Both the position numbers and the translations under genes were made by a program. From NCBI RefSeq assembly GCF_014077625.1, contig NZ_JACFXU010000015.1, positions 41,001 through 105,000 of the forward strand: a stretch of DNA of 64,000 bases. Direction: 5' to 3'. The notes under the pieces were generated by a model. The model worked only from the letters and a program-made list of their open reading frames with translations. It had not been told where the DNA came from and did not search any database. Every line of letters starts with the position of its first letter. Position 1 is the stretch's first letter. Positions 55,779 to 64,000 of the stretch are shown piece by piece. This DNA comes from Sediminihaliea albiluteola. GTDB lineage: Bacteria; Pseudomonadota; Gammaproteobacteria; Pseudomonadales; Halieaceae.

Positions 55779-57250
55779 GATTCGACCTCCAAGAGACGGT
55801 GTACCACTACCGCCTGATTGATGCCTTTGACTTGCAGAGAGCGACGGTCAGCCACCCGGTAGCGGCCGTCGAGCTTTTGCAAGGTGCTGTCGGAGAGTAA
55901 GATCTCGCCGCCAGCACAGTGGTCTTCGATGCGCGAGGTGACGTTCATCGGGTGGCCCACGAAGCCGTATTTACTGCGGCGCTCAGAGCCAATATTACCC
56001 GCGATGACCGAGCCTGTGTTGAGGGCGATCCCGGTCTCCACTTGCGGTAAGCCGTCGGCAAGATTCGCAGCGTTAATGTCTGCCATTGCAGCTTGCATAG
56101 CCAGTGCACAGCGCACCGCGCGGTCGGCATCATCCTCGCGCTGTAGGGGAGCGCCGAACACCGCGAGGATTGCGTCGCCAAGAAATTCGTCGATAGTGCC
56201 TTGGTGGGCCATGATGATGTCCGTCATGGCACCCAAGTAGCGGTTGAGCATCTTGACGACCTGGGCCGGAGCCAGTGTTTCACTGAGGGTGGTAAAGCCG
56301 CGAATATCAGACATCATGATGGTTACTTCACGCAGGTCGCCGCCTAGTTCGAGTCCTTCAGGGCGCTCGAGAATATCGGTGACGATCTCATCGGAGAGGT
56401 AGCGGCCAAAGGTTGCACGGATAAACTTTTCGTTTCTCTCCAGTTGCTGGCGATACTGTTCTTCGCGATCGTGCCAGCGTTTGCGCTCGATGCCGGCTTT
56501 GATTCGGGCTTGAAGGAGCACCGGATTAAAGGGCTTGAACAAGTAATCGTCGGCCCCGGCTTCGATGCACTCGATGATGCCTTCCATATCTTGTTGGCCG
56601 GAAATTACGATAACTGGCGTAGCGCGCCACTCTTCATGTTCCTTGATTCGCCGCAGTACCTCGCGGCCATCCATGCCGGGCATGATCAGATCGAGAAGCA
56701 CAACATCCACATCGGCTTGCGCTAGGGTTTGCAAAGCTTCATCGCCACTAGCAGCGGTGACCACAAAATGTCCCGAGCGAGATAAATAGCGCGCTAGCAG
56801 CTCGCGGTTCTCAGCTCGGTCATCTACGGCCAGAATGAAGCCGGGGTCGGAGGCGATGGCACTATCGCTAATAGAGACTGCGCTGTGGCTGCCATTGTCA
56901 GCGGTTTGAATAGCCATTACCAATCGTGCCAAACTGTCAGTTATTGCTGTTTGCTCGACACCTAGGTCTTCTTGCAGCATTTCGGCATAGCCGCGTATGG
57001 CAGCTAGGATATTCATCAGCTCGTGGCGATCGACCGCTTCCTCAGTGATCTTGTTTTCTTGGCCTTGGGGCGAGTCGTAACCTAAACTTTGCTCAAGGCG
57101 CTCAGCGCCTTCAAAGAGTTTGCTGAAATCCTCCAGTGCTGAATTGTCCAAGCTGAGCTTATAATCCTGAAATAGCTGCCGCAACTCAAGCAGCGCTCGC
57201 AGGACGGCATCGCTCCAGAGGGACACAGATGGGTGGGAGGTAGTGCTCAC
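55775..57250 (-). CDS. Receiver-regulated class III nucleotidyl cyclase
   Basis: A 491-residue three-part protein. Residues about 65-115 resemble a histidine-kinase dimerisation helix with H76 in RHELMNILAAIRGYAEML. A receiver domain follows (about 138-255) with phosphoacceptor D187, then a class III cyclase domain (about 305-488). Cyclase metal residues are D315 and D359, and transition-state residues are N436 and R440, so it should be active. At the base-selecting positions there is E355 where adenylyl cyclases have Lys, and G429 where they have Asp or Thr; the Glu is typical of guanylyl cyclases. The product could thus be cGMP or cAMP. GTG start; divergent from the Crp-family gene. Confidence 0.9.
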   Translation of the reverse strand: MSTTSHPSVSLWSDAVLRALLELRQLFQDYKLSLDNSALEDFSKLFEGAERLEQSLGYDSPQGQENKITEEAVDRHELMNILAAIRGYAEMLQEDLGVEQTAITDSLARLVMAIQTADNGSHSAVSISDSAIASDPGFILAVDDRAENRELLARYLSRSGHFVVTAASGDEALQTLAQADVDVVLLDLIMPGMDGREVLRRIKEHEEWRATPVIVISGQQDMEGIIECIEAGADDYLFKPFNPVLLQARIKAGIERKRWHDREEQYRQQLERNEKFIRATFGRYLSDEIVTDILERPEGLELGGDLREVTIMMSDIRGFTTLSETLAPAQVVKMLNRYLGAMTDIIMAHQGTIDEFLGDAILAVFGAPLQREDDADRAVRCALAMQAAMADINAANLADGLPQVETGIALNTGSVIAGNIGSERRSKYGFVGHPMNVTSRIEDHCAGGEILLSDSTLQKLDGRYRVADRRSLQVKGINQAVVVHRLLEVES

Positions 57251-57449
57251 GAAGTGGAAATTTCCTACTACTGGGTATTGTGTGTGAGTATAGCGATGGC
57301 GAAGCCACTGTGGAAACGGCTGATTTATAGCTTATAAAGAAAGATCTTAGTTGATTTGACTTTCACGGGTGCGCATCTATGGAAGTTTGGGTTACTATTG
57401 TGCACGTAGCTTCAGGGACCAGTTTAATCATGAGGCAGGTACAGAACGA

Positions 57450-58097
57450 ATGTTGCAACAAGTAGAAATTTTTCAGGGGCTGTCTCGGGAAGAGTTGGAG
57501 GCTTTGGCTTCCAGCAGTACTAGTCGGTCATTTCCGAAAAACACTGTCGTCATTCATGAAAATGACCCAGCTGATTCACTGTTCATCATCGAGTCCGGTA
57601 AGGTCAAGGTGTACTGCAGCGACAAAAACGGCAAGGAGTTCATCATGAACACCCAGAGTGCCGGCGATTACTTCGGTGAGCTGGCCTTGCTGGATGACTC
57701 AGTGCGCTCTGCCTCAGTGCGAACGGTCGAGAAGTCGAGCTTTTGCATTATCTATAAAGAAGAGTTCAACCGGGTGCTGGATGCCTATCCAAACATTACT
57801 CGTAAGTTGATTCGCAATCTTGCCCAGCGCGTGCGCAAGCTCACCGCCGACGTGAAGAGCTTGGCTCTGCAGGATGTCTATGGCCGAGTGGCCAATGTTC
57901 TGATGGACCTCTCTGAAGAACGCGGCGATGGCACGCTCTATATTCCGGAAAAGCTCACTCAGCAGGATATTGCCGACCGAGTAGGTGCCTCCCGAGAAAT
58001 GGTAGCTCGTATCCTCAAAGACCTCACCATTGGTGAGTATATACGCTTTGAGGGTCGCCATATCATCATTAACACGCGCTTACCGGCTAAGTACTAG
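57450..58097 (+). CDS. Crp/Fnr-family transcriptional regulator
   Basis: A 215-residue regulator with a cyclic-nucleotide-binding domain (about 5-120) and a winged helix-turn-helix (about 169-190, with LTQQDIADRVGASREMVARILKDL). The phosphate-binding signature FGELALLDDSVRSAS keeps the Gly-Glu-Leu and Arg86-Ser87 that grip cAMP in Crp, so it may bind cAMP or cGMP. No N-terminal cysteine cluster of FNR type is present. I start at ATG 57450, where the fold begins; the longer frame adds an unlikely N-terminus. It is divergent from the cyclase gene, 199 bases away. Confidence 0.93.
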   Translation: MLQQVEIFQGLSREELEALASSSTSRSFPKNTVVIHENDPADSLFIIESGKVKVYCSDKNGKEFIMNTQSAGDYFGELALLDDSVRSASVRTVEKSSFCIIYKEEFNRVLDAYPNITRKLIRNLAQRVRKLTADVKSLALQDVYGRVANVLMDLSEERGDGTLYIPEKLTQQDIADRVGASREMVARILKDLTIGEYIRFEGRHIIINTRLPAKY

Positions 58098-58121
58098 CTA
58101 TCAATATCTAAGCTGCTAGCT

Positions 58122-58146
58122 CGGCTCGCTTAAGCATGGCGAGCCG
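58122..58146 (+). terminator. Hairpin after the Crp-family gene
   Basis: CGGCTCGC (58122-58129) pairs with GCGAGCCG (58139-58146) around a 9-base loop, 24 bases after the stop. There is no T run, so terminator strength is uncertain. Confidence 0.5.
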
Positions 58147-58228
58147 CTGCCATCATCTCCCTAAAAATTCTGGCGAATTGCCAACCAAGTGCTACGCTCA
58201 AAGTGTGGCCTTGATGGGAGGGCTTCAT

Positions 58229-58321
58229 ATGTTACACAAATATGATGTGGCAGAGCGTTTTCTACTGGCGACGGCTTCGCTGACCTTGTTTTTAGTTTTT
58301 GCGGTCTTCTTCGGGGCTTGA
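58229..58321 (+). CDS. Candidate 30-residue single-span membrane peptide
   Basis: A very short frame starting at ATG 58229 with GGGAGGG six bases upstream, one of the best ribosome sites in the window. It encodes a polar N-terminus (MLHKYDVAERF) and a single hydrophobic helix (about residues 12-29), then stops. That is the typical design of bacterial small membrane proteins. Its last 30 bases overlap the end of the convergent xseA gene. No family is recognised. It may be real, but there is only sequence-level support. Confidence 0.45.
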   Translation: MLHKYDVAERFLLATASLTLFLVFAVFFGA

Positions 58322-59686
58322 TATAGCCTCTACGCTCAGGCTAAGCGAGCCGCGAGCAAGGCGAGCTGTTAGTCGATCGCCGACCTCTACCGTACTGCTG
58401 TCGCGCAGTACTGAGCCCTCTGCAGTGGTGATAAGCGAATAACCCCGATCCAGCGTAGCAAGGGGGCTTACTGAGTCCAGCAGTTTTGCCAGCTGCGACA
58501 GCTGTGTAGCCGCCTGTTGCAGCTTGCGTTGCATGGCTGCCTCAAGGGCCTGTCGAAGCTTAGCCACTTCGCCCTGTAACTGAGTAACAGCAGTCTGCGG
58601 TGAATTGGCCATTAAGCGGCTTTCCAGTAGCTGTAATTGGCTGCGACGCCTCTCTAGCTGCTGATGTTGTGCCCGAACTAAGCGCTGCTCCATCTCGTCG
58701 AGACGCTGCGCTTGCTCTCGCAACTGTTGGCCGGGGTGGCGCAGGCGCTTGCGTAACTGCTCGAGCTCTCGTTTAGCATCCATTATCTTGCGCTGTATTT
58801 GGCGCTGTAAATTCAGCTCCAAATTGCGCAGCCGTTGTAGCCACTCGTTTTGATCAGGGCTCAGTAATTCAGCGGCTGCAGAAGGCGTCGCCGCGCGTGC
58901 GTCGGCCGCCATGTCAGCGATAGTGAAATCTACCTCATGGCCCACAGCACTGACGATGGGCAGCTGGCTAGCAACGATGGCTCTGGCGACGATTTCTTCA
59001 TTAAAGGCCCAGAGGTCTTCTAAGGAGCCGCCGCCGCGACCCACAATCAGCGCGTCGAAGTGGACTTTGCCGGCGCTGTGCAAGCGGTTAGCGCGTGCAA
59101 TTGCTGCGGCAATTTCACCGGCCGCGGCTTCGCCTTGTACGGCCACCGGTAAAATATCGACTTCAATAGCCGGCCAACGTCGCGCAAGTACGGTGAGAAT
59201 ATCGTGAATAGCGGCGCCGCTTGGCGAGGTAATGATCCCTAGGCGTGATATCTGCTCCGGTAAGGCGCGTTTGCGCTCGGCAGCGAACAGCCCTTCGGCT
59301 AGCAGCTTTGCTTTGAGCTGCTCGAAAGCAGCTTGTAAAGCCCCCGCGCCAGCTTGTTCTATATGCTCGGCAATCAGTTGGAATTCGCCGCGCCCCTCAT
59401 ACAGCGAAACCCGACAACGCATCCGAATAGCGCTGCCGTTGCTGGGTCTAAAGCGGATGCGCTGGTTGCGATTGCGGAACATGGCGCAGCGCACTTGAGC
59501 TGCGCCGTCCTTCAGCGAAAAGTACCAGTGTCCAGAAGAGGGCTCGGCAAAGTTGCTGATTTCTCCCTCCACCCAAATGAAGTCAAAATTAGACTCCAGC
59601 AGACTGCGTACTTGCCGATTGAGCTGGCTAACGGTCAAGGTTTTGGGGGCGGGGCTCTGAAATGGGCTAATAGGAGAATTTGTCAC
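58292..59686 (-). CDS. xseA: Exodeoxyribonuclease VII large subunit
   Basis: A 464-residue XseA. The N-terminal OB-fold has [28 protein letters not shown]; the catalytic region shows [18 protein letters not shown] [30 protein letters not shown] and [30 protein letters not shown]; a long coiled-coil follows. With XseB it degrades single-stranded DNA. GTG start. It is divergent from guaB with 90 bases between. Confidence 0.97.
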   Translation of the reverse strand: MTNSPISPFQSPAPKTLTVSQLNRQVRSLLESNFDFIWVEGEISNFAEPSSGHWYFSLKDGAAQVRCAMFRNRNQRIRFRPSNGSAIRMRCRVSLYEGRGEFQLIAEHIEQAGAGALQAAFEQLKAKLLAEGLFAAERKRALPEQISRLGIITSPSGAAIHDILTVLARRWPAIEVDILPVAVQGEAAAGEIAAAIARANRLHSAGKVHFDALIVGRGGGSLEDLWAFNEEIVARAIVASQLPIVSAVGHEVDFTIADMAADARAATPSAAAELLSPDQNEWLQRLRNLELNLQRQIQRKIMDAKRELEQLRKRLRHPGQQLREQAQRLDEMEQRLVRAQHQQLERRRSQLQLLESRLMANSPQTAVTQLQGEVAKLRQALEAAMQRKLQQAATQLSQLAKLLDSVSPLATLDRGYSLITTAEGSVLRDSSTVEVGDRLTARLARGSLSLSVEAISSPEEDRKN

Positions 59687-59776
59687 TATTGCGAAACACT
59701 TAGCTTTGGTTTACCTAGGGTGGCTGTAGGATTTATAATTACACGTTTCCCTCTTACCTGCCAGCCGGAGAACCCT

Positions 59777-61246
59777 ATGCTGCGTATTGCCCAGGAAGCC
59801 CTGACTTTCGATGATGTATTGCTATTGCCGGGCTATTCCGAGGTGGTGGCCACGGATGTTTCGCTCAAAACCCGCCTTACGCGTGAAATCGAACTGAATA
59901 TTCCGCTGGTCTCTGCTGCCATGGACACTGTGACTGAAGCCCGTTTGGCTATTGCAATGGCTCAGGAAGGTGGTATTGGCATTATTCACAAAAGTATGAG
60001 TATTGCTGATCAGGCCGAGGAAGTACGTCGAGTTAAGAAATTTGAAAGTGGTGTGGTCAGGGATCCCATTACTATTCAGCAAAATGCGACCATTGCCGAG
60101 CTGAACGAGTTGACTGGCGCCCACGGTATTTCTGGTGTGCCAGTACTCGATGGCGATGATTTAGTGGGTATTGTGACGCGTCGTGATGTGCGCTTTGAGT
60201 CTGATCCCACTAAGTTGGTGTCAAGCATGATGACACCGCGAGATCAGCTAGTAACCGTGAAAGAGGGCGCCAGTGCCGATGAGGTCCAGGCTCTGCTGCA
60301 TCAGCACCGTATCGAAAAGATTTTGGTGGTCAATGATAACTTCGACCTCTGCGGCATGATCACAGTCAAAGACTTCGATAAGGCCGAAAGCTTCCCCAAT
60401 GCCTGCCGCGATTCCGACGGTCAATTGCGCGTTGGGGCATCGGTGGGCACTAGTCCCGACACCGATGATCGCGTAGCTGCGCTGGTGCGGGCGGGTGTCG
60501 ATGTACTGGTCGTAGATACGGCTCACGGACACTCGCGCAATGTGATTGAGCGAGTGCGCAAAATCAAAGCAGACTATCCCAGCATGCAAGTGATAGCAGG
60601 TAATATTGCTACAGGTGAGGCGGCCTTGGCGTTGGCTGAAGCGGGTGCCGATGCGGTGAAGGTGGGCATTGGGCCAGGTTCTATTTGCACCACCCGTATT
60701 GTGACTGGCATCGGCGTGCCGCAGATCAGCGCTATCGCCAATGTGATTGCGGCGCTGAAAGATCATGATATTCCAGTCATTGCCGATGGGGGTATCCGCT
60801 TTTCGGGCGATATCGCCAAGGCGCTTGTGGCTGGTGCGCACGCTATCATGATGGGCGGTATGTTCGCTGGTACGGAGGAGGCGCCTGGTGAAGTAGAGCT
60901 TTATCAAGGCCGCACTTATAAGGCTTACCGAGGTATGGGCTCGTTGGGCGCGATGTCTCAGACCCAGGGCTCTTCTGATCGCTACTTCCAAGATGCCAGC
61001 AAAGGCGCTGAAAAATTGGTGCCAGAAGGTATTGAAGGTCGTGTGCCCTATAAGGGGCCAGTTTCTGCCATCATCCACCAGATGATGGGCGGAGTGCGCT
61101 CTGCCATGGGCTATACCGGATGTACCGTTATTGAAGAAATGCGTACTCGCCCGCAGTTTGTCCGTGTTACTGCTGCTGGTATGTCTGAAAGTCACGTTCA
61201 CGACGTCTCTATTACCAAGCAAGCGCCTAACTACCCAGTAGGCTAA
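59777..61246 (+). CDS. guaB: Inosine-5'-monophosphate dehydrogenase
   Basis: A 489-residue IMP dehydrogenase, making XMP from IMP with NAD+. The start [23 protein letters not shown], two CBS domains (about residues 95-205) and the catalytic loop [18 protein letters not shown] with the active-site Cys near residue 306 are visible, followed by [14 protein letters not shown] and [11 protein letters not shown] 59777 has CCGGAG upstream; the longer open frame through the xseA start is a shadow. It precedes guaA, giving the usual guanine-nucleotide operon. Confidence 0.99.
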   Translation: MLRIAQEALTFDDVLLLPGYSEVVATDVSLKTRLTREIELNIPLVSAAMDTVTEARLAIAMAQEGGIGIIHKSMSIADQAEEVRRVKKFESGVVRDPITIQQNATIAELNELTGAHGISGVPVLDGDDLVGIVTRRDVRFESDPTKLVSSMMTPRDQLVTVKEGASADEVQALLHQHRIEKILVVNDNFDLCGMITVKDFDKAESFPNACRDSDGQLRVGASVGTSPDTDDRVAALVRAGVDVLVVDTAHGHSRNVIERVRKIKADYPSMQVIAGNIATGEAALALAEAGADAVKVGIGPGSICTTRIVTGIGVPQISAIANVIAALKDHDIPVIADGGIRFSGDIAKALVAGAHAIMMGGMFAGTEEAPGEVELYQGRTYKAYRGMGSLGAMSQTQGSSDRYFQDASKGAEKLVPEGIEGRVPYKGPVSAIIHQMMGGVRSAMGYTGCTVIEEMRTRPQFVRVTAAGMSESHVHDVSITKQAPNYPVG

Positions 61247-61267
61247 GGTACTTGCCAGTCTAAATCT

Positions 61268-61290
61268 TAGCCCCCGCTCGCAGGGGGCTA
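61268..61290 (+). terminator. Hairpin between guaB and guaA
   Basis: TAGCCCCC (61268-61275) pairs with GGGGGCTA (61283-61290) around a 7-base loop. With no T run after it, it may attenuate or stabilise rather than stop guaBA read-through. Confidence 0.5.
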
Positions 61291-61320
61291 ATCATGTAAT
61301 GTCCATTGCAGAGCTTAACC

Positions 61321-62898
61321 ATGACCCAGAACATTCACGCCAGTAAAATTCTTATCCTCGATTTTGGCTCGCAATACACCCAGTTAATTGCCCGCCGGGT
61401 ACGAGAAGTGGGCGTATACAGCGAGATCCGCGCTTGGGATATGAGCGATGAGGAGATCCGTGAGTTCAATCCCCGGGGGATTATCCTCTCCGGTGGGCCA
61501 GAGTCGGTCCCGGTGGCAGGCTCACCACGCGCCCCGCAGTTGGTGTTTGAGCTGGGCGTACCCGTGTTGGGTATTTGCTACGGCATGCAGACTATGGCCG
61601 AACAGTGCGGCGGTCGAGTGCAAGCCTCGCCTACTAGTGAATTTGGCTATGCCCAGATTCGACAAGTGGGCAACGGTGGCTTATTGCACGACATTCGCGA
61701 CCACATCTCTGAGCAAGGCAGGGCTCTGTTGGATGTATGGATGAGTCACGGCGATAAAGTGGTTGAGCTGCCGCCTGGCTTTGAGTTAATAGCCGAAACC
61801 GATAGCTGCCCGATCGCCGGTATGGCGCATACAGAAAAACCTTGGTTTGGAATTCAGTTCCACCCCGAAGTGACACACACCCTGCAAGGCAAGCGCATTT
61901 TTGAACACTTTGTGCTGGAGCACTGTGGCTGCCAAGCGCTGTGGACGCCGGCTAATATTGTCGAAGATGCTATTGCACGAGTTCGCGAAACAGTCGGCAG
62001 CGACAAAGTGCTCTTGGGTTTATCGGGCGGTGTGGATTCATCAGTCGTAGCGGCATTGCTGCATAAAGCGATTGGCGATCAGTTGACCTGTGTGTTCGTA
62101 GATAATGGCCTGCTGCGCTTGCATGAAGGCGACCAGGTGATGGAAATGTTCGCTAACAACATGGGCGTTAAAGTTATCCGTGTCGATCGCGAGCAGCTGT
62201 TTTTAAGCAAGCTAGCTGGCGAAGCAGACCCCGAGCGCAAGCGCAAAATTATCGGCAACACCTTCATTGAAGTTTTTGATGAAGAGGCAACTCGCATTCA
62301 AGATGTGAAGTGGTTGGCCCAGGGCACTATCTATCCTGATGTGATTGAGTCAGCTGGGGCCAAGACCGGCAAAGCCCATGTCATTAAATCCCATCATAAC
62401 GTGGGCGGCTTGCCCGATGATATGGCGCTAGAATTAGTCGAGCCCTTGCGAGAGCTATTTAAAGACGAAGTGCGGCAGATCGGTCTCGAGTTGGGCTTGC
62501 CCTACGATATGGTCTATCGCCACCCCTTCCCAGGGCCAGGTTTGGGCGTGCGGATACTCGGTGCGGTCAAAAAAGAATATGCTGATTTACTGCGTGAAGC
62601 CGATGCGATCTTTATCGAAGAGTTGCGTGCGGCGGGCTGGTACCACAAAACCAGTCAGGCCTTCGCTGTGTTCCTGCCAGTTAAATCAGTCGGCGTAGTG
62701 GGTGATGGTCGGCGCTACGAGTGGGTTATTGCACTGCGCGCAGTAGAAACCGTGGATTTTATGACCGCGCGCTGGGCACACTTGCCTTACGACTTGCTAG
62801 AGAAAGTCTCCAACCGCATCATCAATGAGCTCTCAGGTGTCTCTCGCGTGACCTATGACGTGAGCTCTAAACCGCCGGCGACGATTGAGTGGGAGTGA
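61321..62898 (+). CDS. guaA: GMP synthase (glutamine-hydrolysing)
   Basis: A 525-residue GMP synthase. The N-terminal class I glutaminase has the catalytic Cys in [12 protein letters not shown] and His/Glu in FHPEVTHT; the ATP pyrophosphatase has [21 protein letters not shown]; the C-terminal dimerisation part ends in KPPATIEWE. It converts XMP to GMP. The ATG at 61321 starts the typical [26 protein letters not shown] sequence. It is followed by an IS91-type element, where tadA or similar genes are found in relatives. Confidence 0.99.
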   Translation: MTQNIHASKILILDFGSQYTQLIARRVREVGVYSEIRAWDMSDEEIREFNPRGIILSGGPESVPVAGSPRAPQLVFELGVPVLGICYGMQTMAEQCGGRVQASPTSEFGYAQIRQVGNGGLLHDIRDHISEQGRALLDVWMSHGDKVVELPPGFELIAETDSCPIAGMAHTEKPWFGIQFHPEVTHTLQGKRIFEHFVLEHCGCQALWTPANIVEDAIARVRETVGSDKVLLGLSGGVDSSVVAALLHKAIGDQLTCVFVDNGLLRLHEGDQVMEMFANNMGVKVIRVDREQLFLSKLAGEADPERKRKIIGNTFIEVFDEEATRIQDVKWLAQGTIYPDVIESAGAKTGKAHVIKSHHNVGGLPDDMALELVEPLRELFKDEVRQIGLELGLPYDMVYRHPFPGPGLGVRILGAVKKEYADLLREADAIFIEELRAAGWYHKTSQAFAVFLPVKSVGVVGDGRRYEWVIALRAVETVDFMTARWAHLPYDLLEKVSNRIINELSGVSRVTYDVSSKPPATIEWE

Positions 62899-62974
62899 CT
62901 GGCACTCACAGGCAATGTCTGGCACTGGCTGGCATCACAGCTGAGACTTCAATATCTCGCAGCTGAGCGATAAA

Positions 62975-62990
62975 CTGTATAAAAACACAG
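62975..62990 (+). promoter_or_regulatory. LexA-type SOS box upstream of the transposase gene
   Basis: CTGTATAAAAACACAG is CTGT-N8-ACAG, the gammaproteobacterial LexA operator core, flanked by A and T so the symmetry extends one more base each side. It lies 20 bases before the transposase ATG, where a repressor would block the promoter. Its function is inferred from the match alone. Confidence 0.6.
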
Positions 62991-63009
62991 TATCGCAAGG
63001 ATGCGGATC

Positions 63010-64000
63010 ATGCCCCAAGTGGCGGCCAGGATGGCCAGCCGGGACGAGAACACTGGTCGTTACCAGCGTCACCGGCCCGAGCAAACCCTGCTCTATCGGA
63101 TCGTCGAAGAATACTACCCGACGTTCGCTGCCCATTTGGCGGCGCAGGGCAGGGAACTGCCCGGTTATGTGCAACGCGAGTTTGACGCCTACCTCAAATG
63201 CGGCCGTCTCGAACACGGCTTTCTGCGGGTGCGTTGTGAGTCGTGTCACGCTGAGCACCTGGTTGCGTTCAGCTGCAAACGTCGGGGCTTCTGTCCTAGT
63301 TGTGGCGCACGGCGTATGGCCGAAAGCGCCGCGCTACTGGTCGATGAGGTTCTGCCCGTACAGCCCATGCGCCAATGGGTACTCAGCTTTCCCTTTCAAT
63401 TGCGCTTTCTGTTCGCCAGCCGGCCGGAGGTCATGGGCCGGGTGTTGGGCATCGTTTACCGCGTCATCGCCACGCATCTGGTCAAGAAAGCGGGCTATAC
63501 CCACCAAGCGGCCAAGACCGGTGCCGTCACCCTGATCCAGCGCTTCGGCAGTGCACTGAACCCCAACATTCACTTTCACATGCTGTTCCTCGATGGCGTG
63601 TACGTTGAGCGTCCCAATGGAACAGCCCGGTTCCTCTGGGTCAGGGCGCCGACCAGCGCCGAACTCACCCAACTGGCGCACACCATCGCCCATCGGGTCG
63701 GCCGCTATTTGGAGCGGCAAGGCCTACTGGAGCGGGATGCTGAAAACAGTTACCTGGCCTTGGATGCGGTGGATGAAGATGCGATGACTCCACTGCTGGG
63801 GCATTCCATCACGTATCGCATCGCCGTGGGGCCACAGGCAGGGCGCAAGGTGTTCACCCTGCAGACACTGCCCGCCTGCGACCCGGAAGATCAGTTTGGT
63901 GACATGCCCGGTAAGGTTGCCGGTTTCTCGCTACATGCCGGCGTAGCGGCCAAGGCCCATGAGCGCAGCAAACTCGAACGGCTGTGCCACTACATCAGCC
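63010..64000 (+). CDS. IS91-family (HUH, Y2-type) transposase, 5' part
   Basis: An open frame starting at ATG 63010 (AAGGA eight bases upstream) and still open at the window edge after 330 residues. It resembles transposases of IS91-like rolling-circle elements: a zinc-binding N-terminus with Cys64, Cys76, Cys79, Cys89, Cys95 and Cys98, and an HUH metal site at H188-F-H190 (NIHFHMLFLDG). The catalytic tyrosines would lie further on, outside the window. The sequence is more GC-rich and Arg-rich than its surroundings, fitting acquired DNA. Other family elements carry no terminal inverted repeats, so boundaries cannot be set here. Confidence 0.93.
   Translation, partial: MPQVAARMASRDENTGRYQRHRPEQTLLYRIVEEYYPTFAAHLAAQGRELPGYVQREFDAYLKCGRLEHGFLRVRCESCHAEHLVAFSCKRRGFCPSCGARRMAESAALLVDEVLPVQPMRQWVLSFPFQLRFLFASRPEVMGRVLGIVYRVIATHLVKKAGYTHQAAKTGAVTLIQRFGSALNPNIHFHMLFLDGVYVERPNGTARFLWVRAPTSAELTQLAHTIAHRVGRYLERQGLLERDAENSYLALDAVDEDAMTPLLGHSITYRIAVGPQAGRKVFTLQTLPACDPEDQFGDMPGKVAGFSLHAGVAAKAHERSKLERLCHYIS

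Larger units (their letters stand above)
62899..64000 (+). mobile_element. IS91-like insertion element, left part
   Basis: The transposase gene and its leader begin after the guaA stop. The exact left end is not determined; it lies somewhere in 62899-62975. The 62880-62935 region has several TGGCA repeats (CTGGCACT twice and TGGCATCA), which may belong to the host or to the element end. The element continues beyond the window. Confidence 0.7.

Noticed and set aside
59354..59776. N-terminal extension of guaB
   Set aside because: The extra 141 residues are antisense to xseA and unlike IMP dehydrogenase; ATG 59777 has a good ribosome site and gives the normal protein.
60248..61222. 324-residue minus-strand frame inside guaB
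   Set aside because: Shadow of guaB; His/Thr-rich low-information sequence without ribosome site.
62935..63258. 107-residue minus-strand frame after guaA
   Set aside because: It is antisense to the IS91 transposase start and has no recognisable domain; the plus-strand frame has zinc and HUH motifs.

Overview
The window is about 64 kb of chromosome from a free-living, probably marine gammaproteobacterium. The gene order CorC-like / ypjD-like / ffh-rpsP-rimM-trmD-rplS-xerD-dsbC-(alaC)-hom-thrC-recJ-prfB-lysS is the arrangement known from Pseudomonas and its relatives. The accessory catabolic genes (tandem luciferase-like oxidoreductases, an Old-Yellow-type reductase, short-chain dehydrogenases, a CoA-specific dehydrogenase and thiolase) fit a Cellvibrionales-type lineage such as Spongiibacteraceae or Halieaceae. 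That placement is inference from content and order; no rRNA gene is present.

Layout. 1-6044: the tail of a diguanylate cyclase, two nearly identical luciferase-like oxidoreductases, a large FMN/FAD/Fe-S reductase, a VOC protein and an SDR; this looks catabolic. 6045-6666: a gene-free stretch between convergent genes that holds three hairpins. 6667-10756: an ECF sigma factor and anti-sigma pair, a divergent secreted subtilase with a striking period-4 acidic repeat, and an outer-membrane barrel convergent with it. 11105-15473: a membrane-anchored EEP-fold hydrolase, deaD, sodB and a PEBP-like protein. 15476-19619: SDR, acyl-CoA dehydrogenase, SnoaL-like protein and thiolase. 19852-25610: a fusion of a degenerate glycosidase-like barrel with an LPS-type kinase, a DUF3144 protein, a PLP decarboxylase and an FMN glutamate-synthase-family protein. 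25790-32848: acnA, small proteins, thioesterases, an SDR and a tRNA-Leu(CAA). 32937-36816: queA, tgt, a PII-like NIF3-family protein, a Nudix hydrolase, a gamma carbonic anhydrase and a DUF1289 protein. 36841-53927: the conserved translation, export and amino-acid block described above. 53878-58097: an operon of REC-nucleotidyl cyclase, response regulator and histidine kinase, facing away from a Crp-family regulator. 58229-62898: a candidate 30-residue membrane peptide, xseA, guaB and guaA. 62899-64000: the 5' part of an IS91-family transposase gene with a LexA-type box just upstream.

How genes work together. guaB and guaA make GMP from IMP. hom, thrC and alaC serve amino-acid synthesis. queA and tgt make queuosine. 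ffh, rpsP, rimM, trmD and rplS serve export and ribosome assembly. The cyclase operon and the divergent Crp homologue form a plausible local cyclic-nucleotide circuit. The sigma/anti-sigma, subtilase and barrel genes form a plausible envelope-response module.

The most interesting items are the period-4 acidic subtilase module, the dead-glycosidase/kinase fusion, the cyclase-Crp cluster with a guanylyl-cyclase-like specificity residue, the SOS-type box in front of the IS91 transposase, the apparent CTG start of the NIF3-family gene, and the structured 622-bp gap. No CRISPR array, prophage or complete known defence island was seen. All calls come from reading sequence and motifs; no database search was run.
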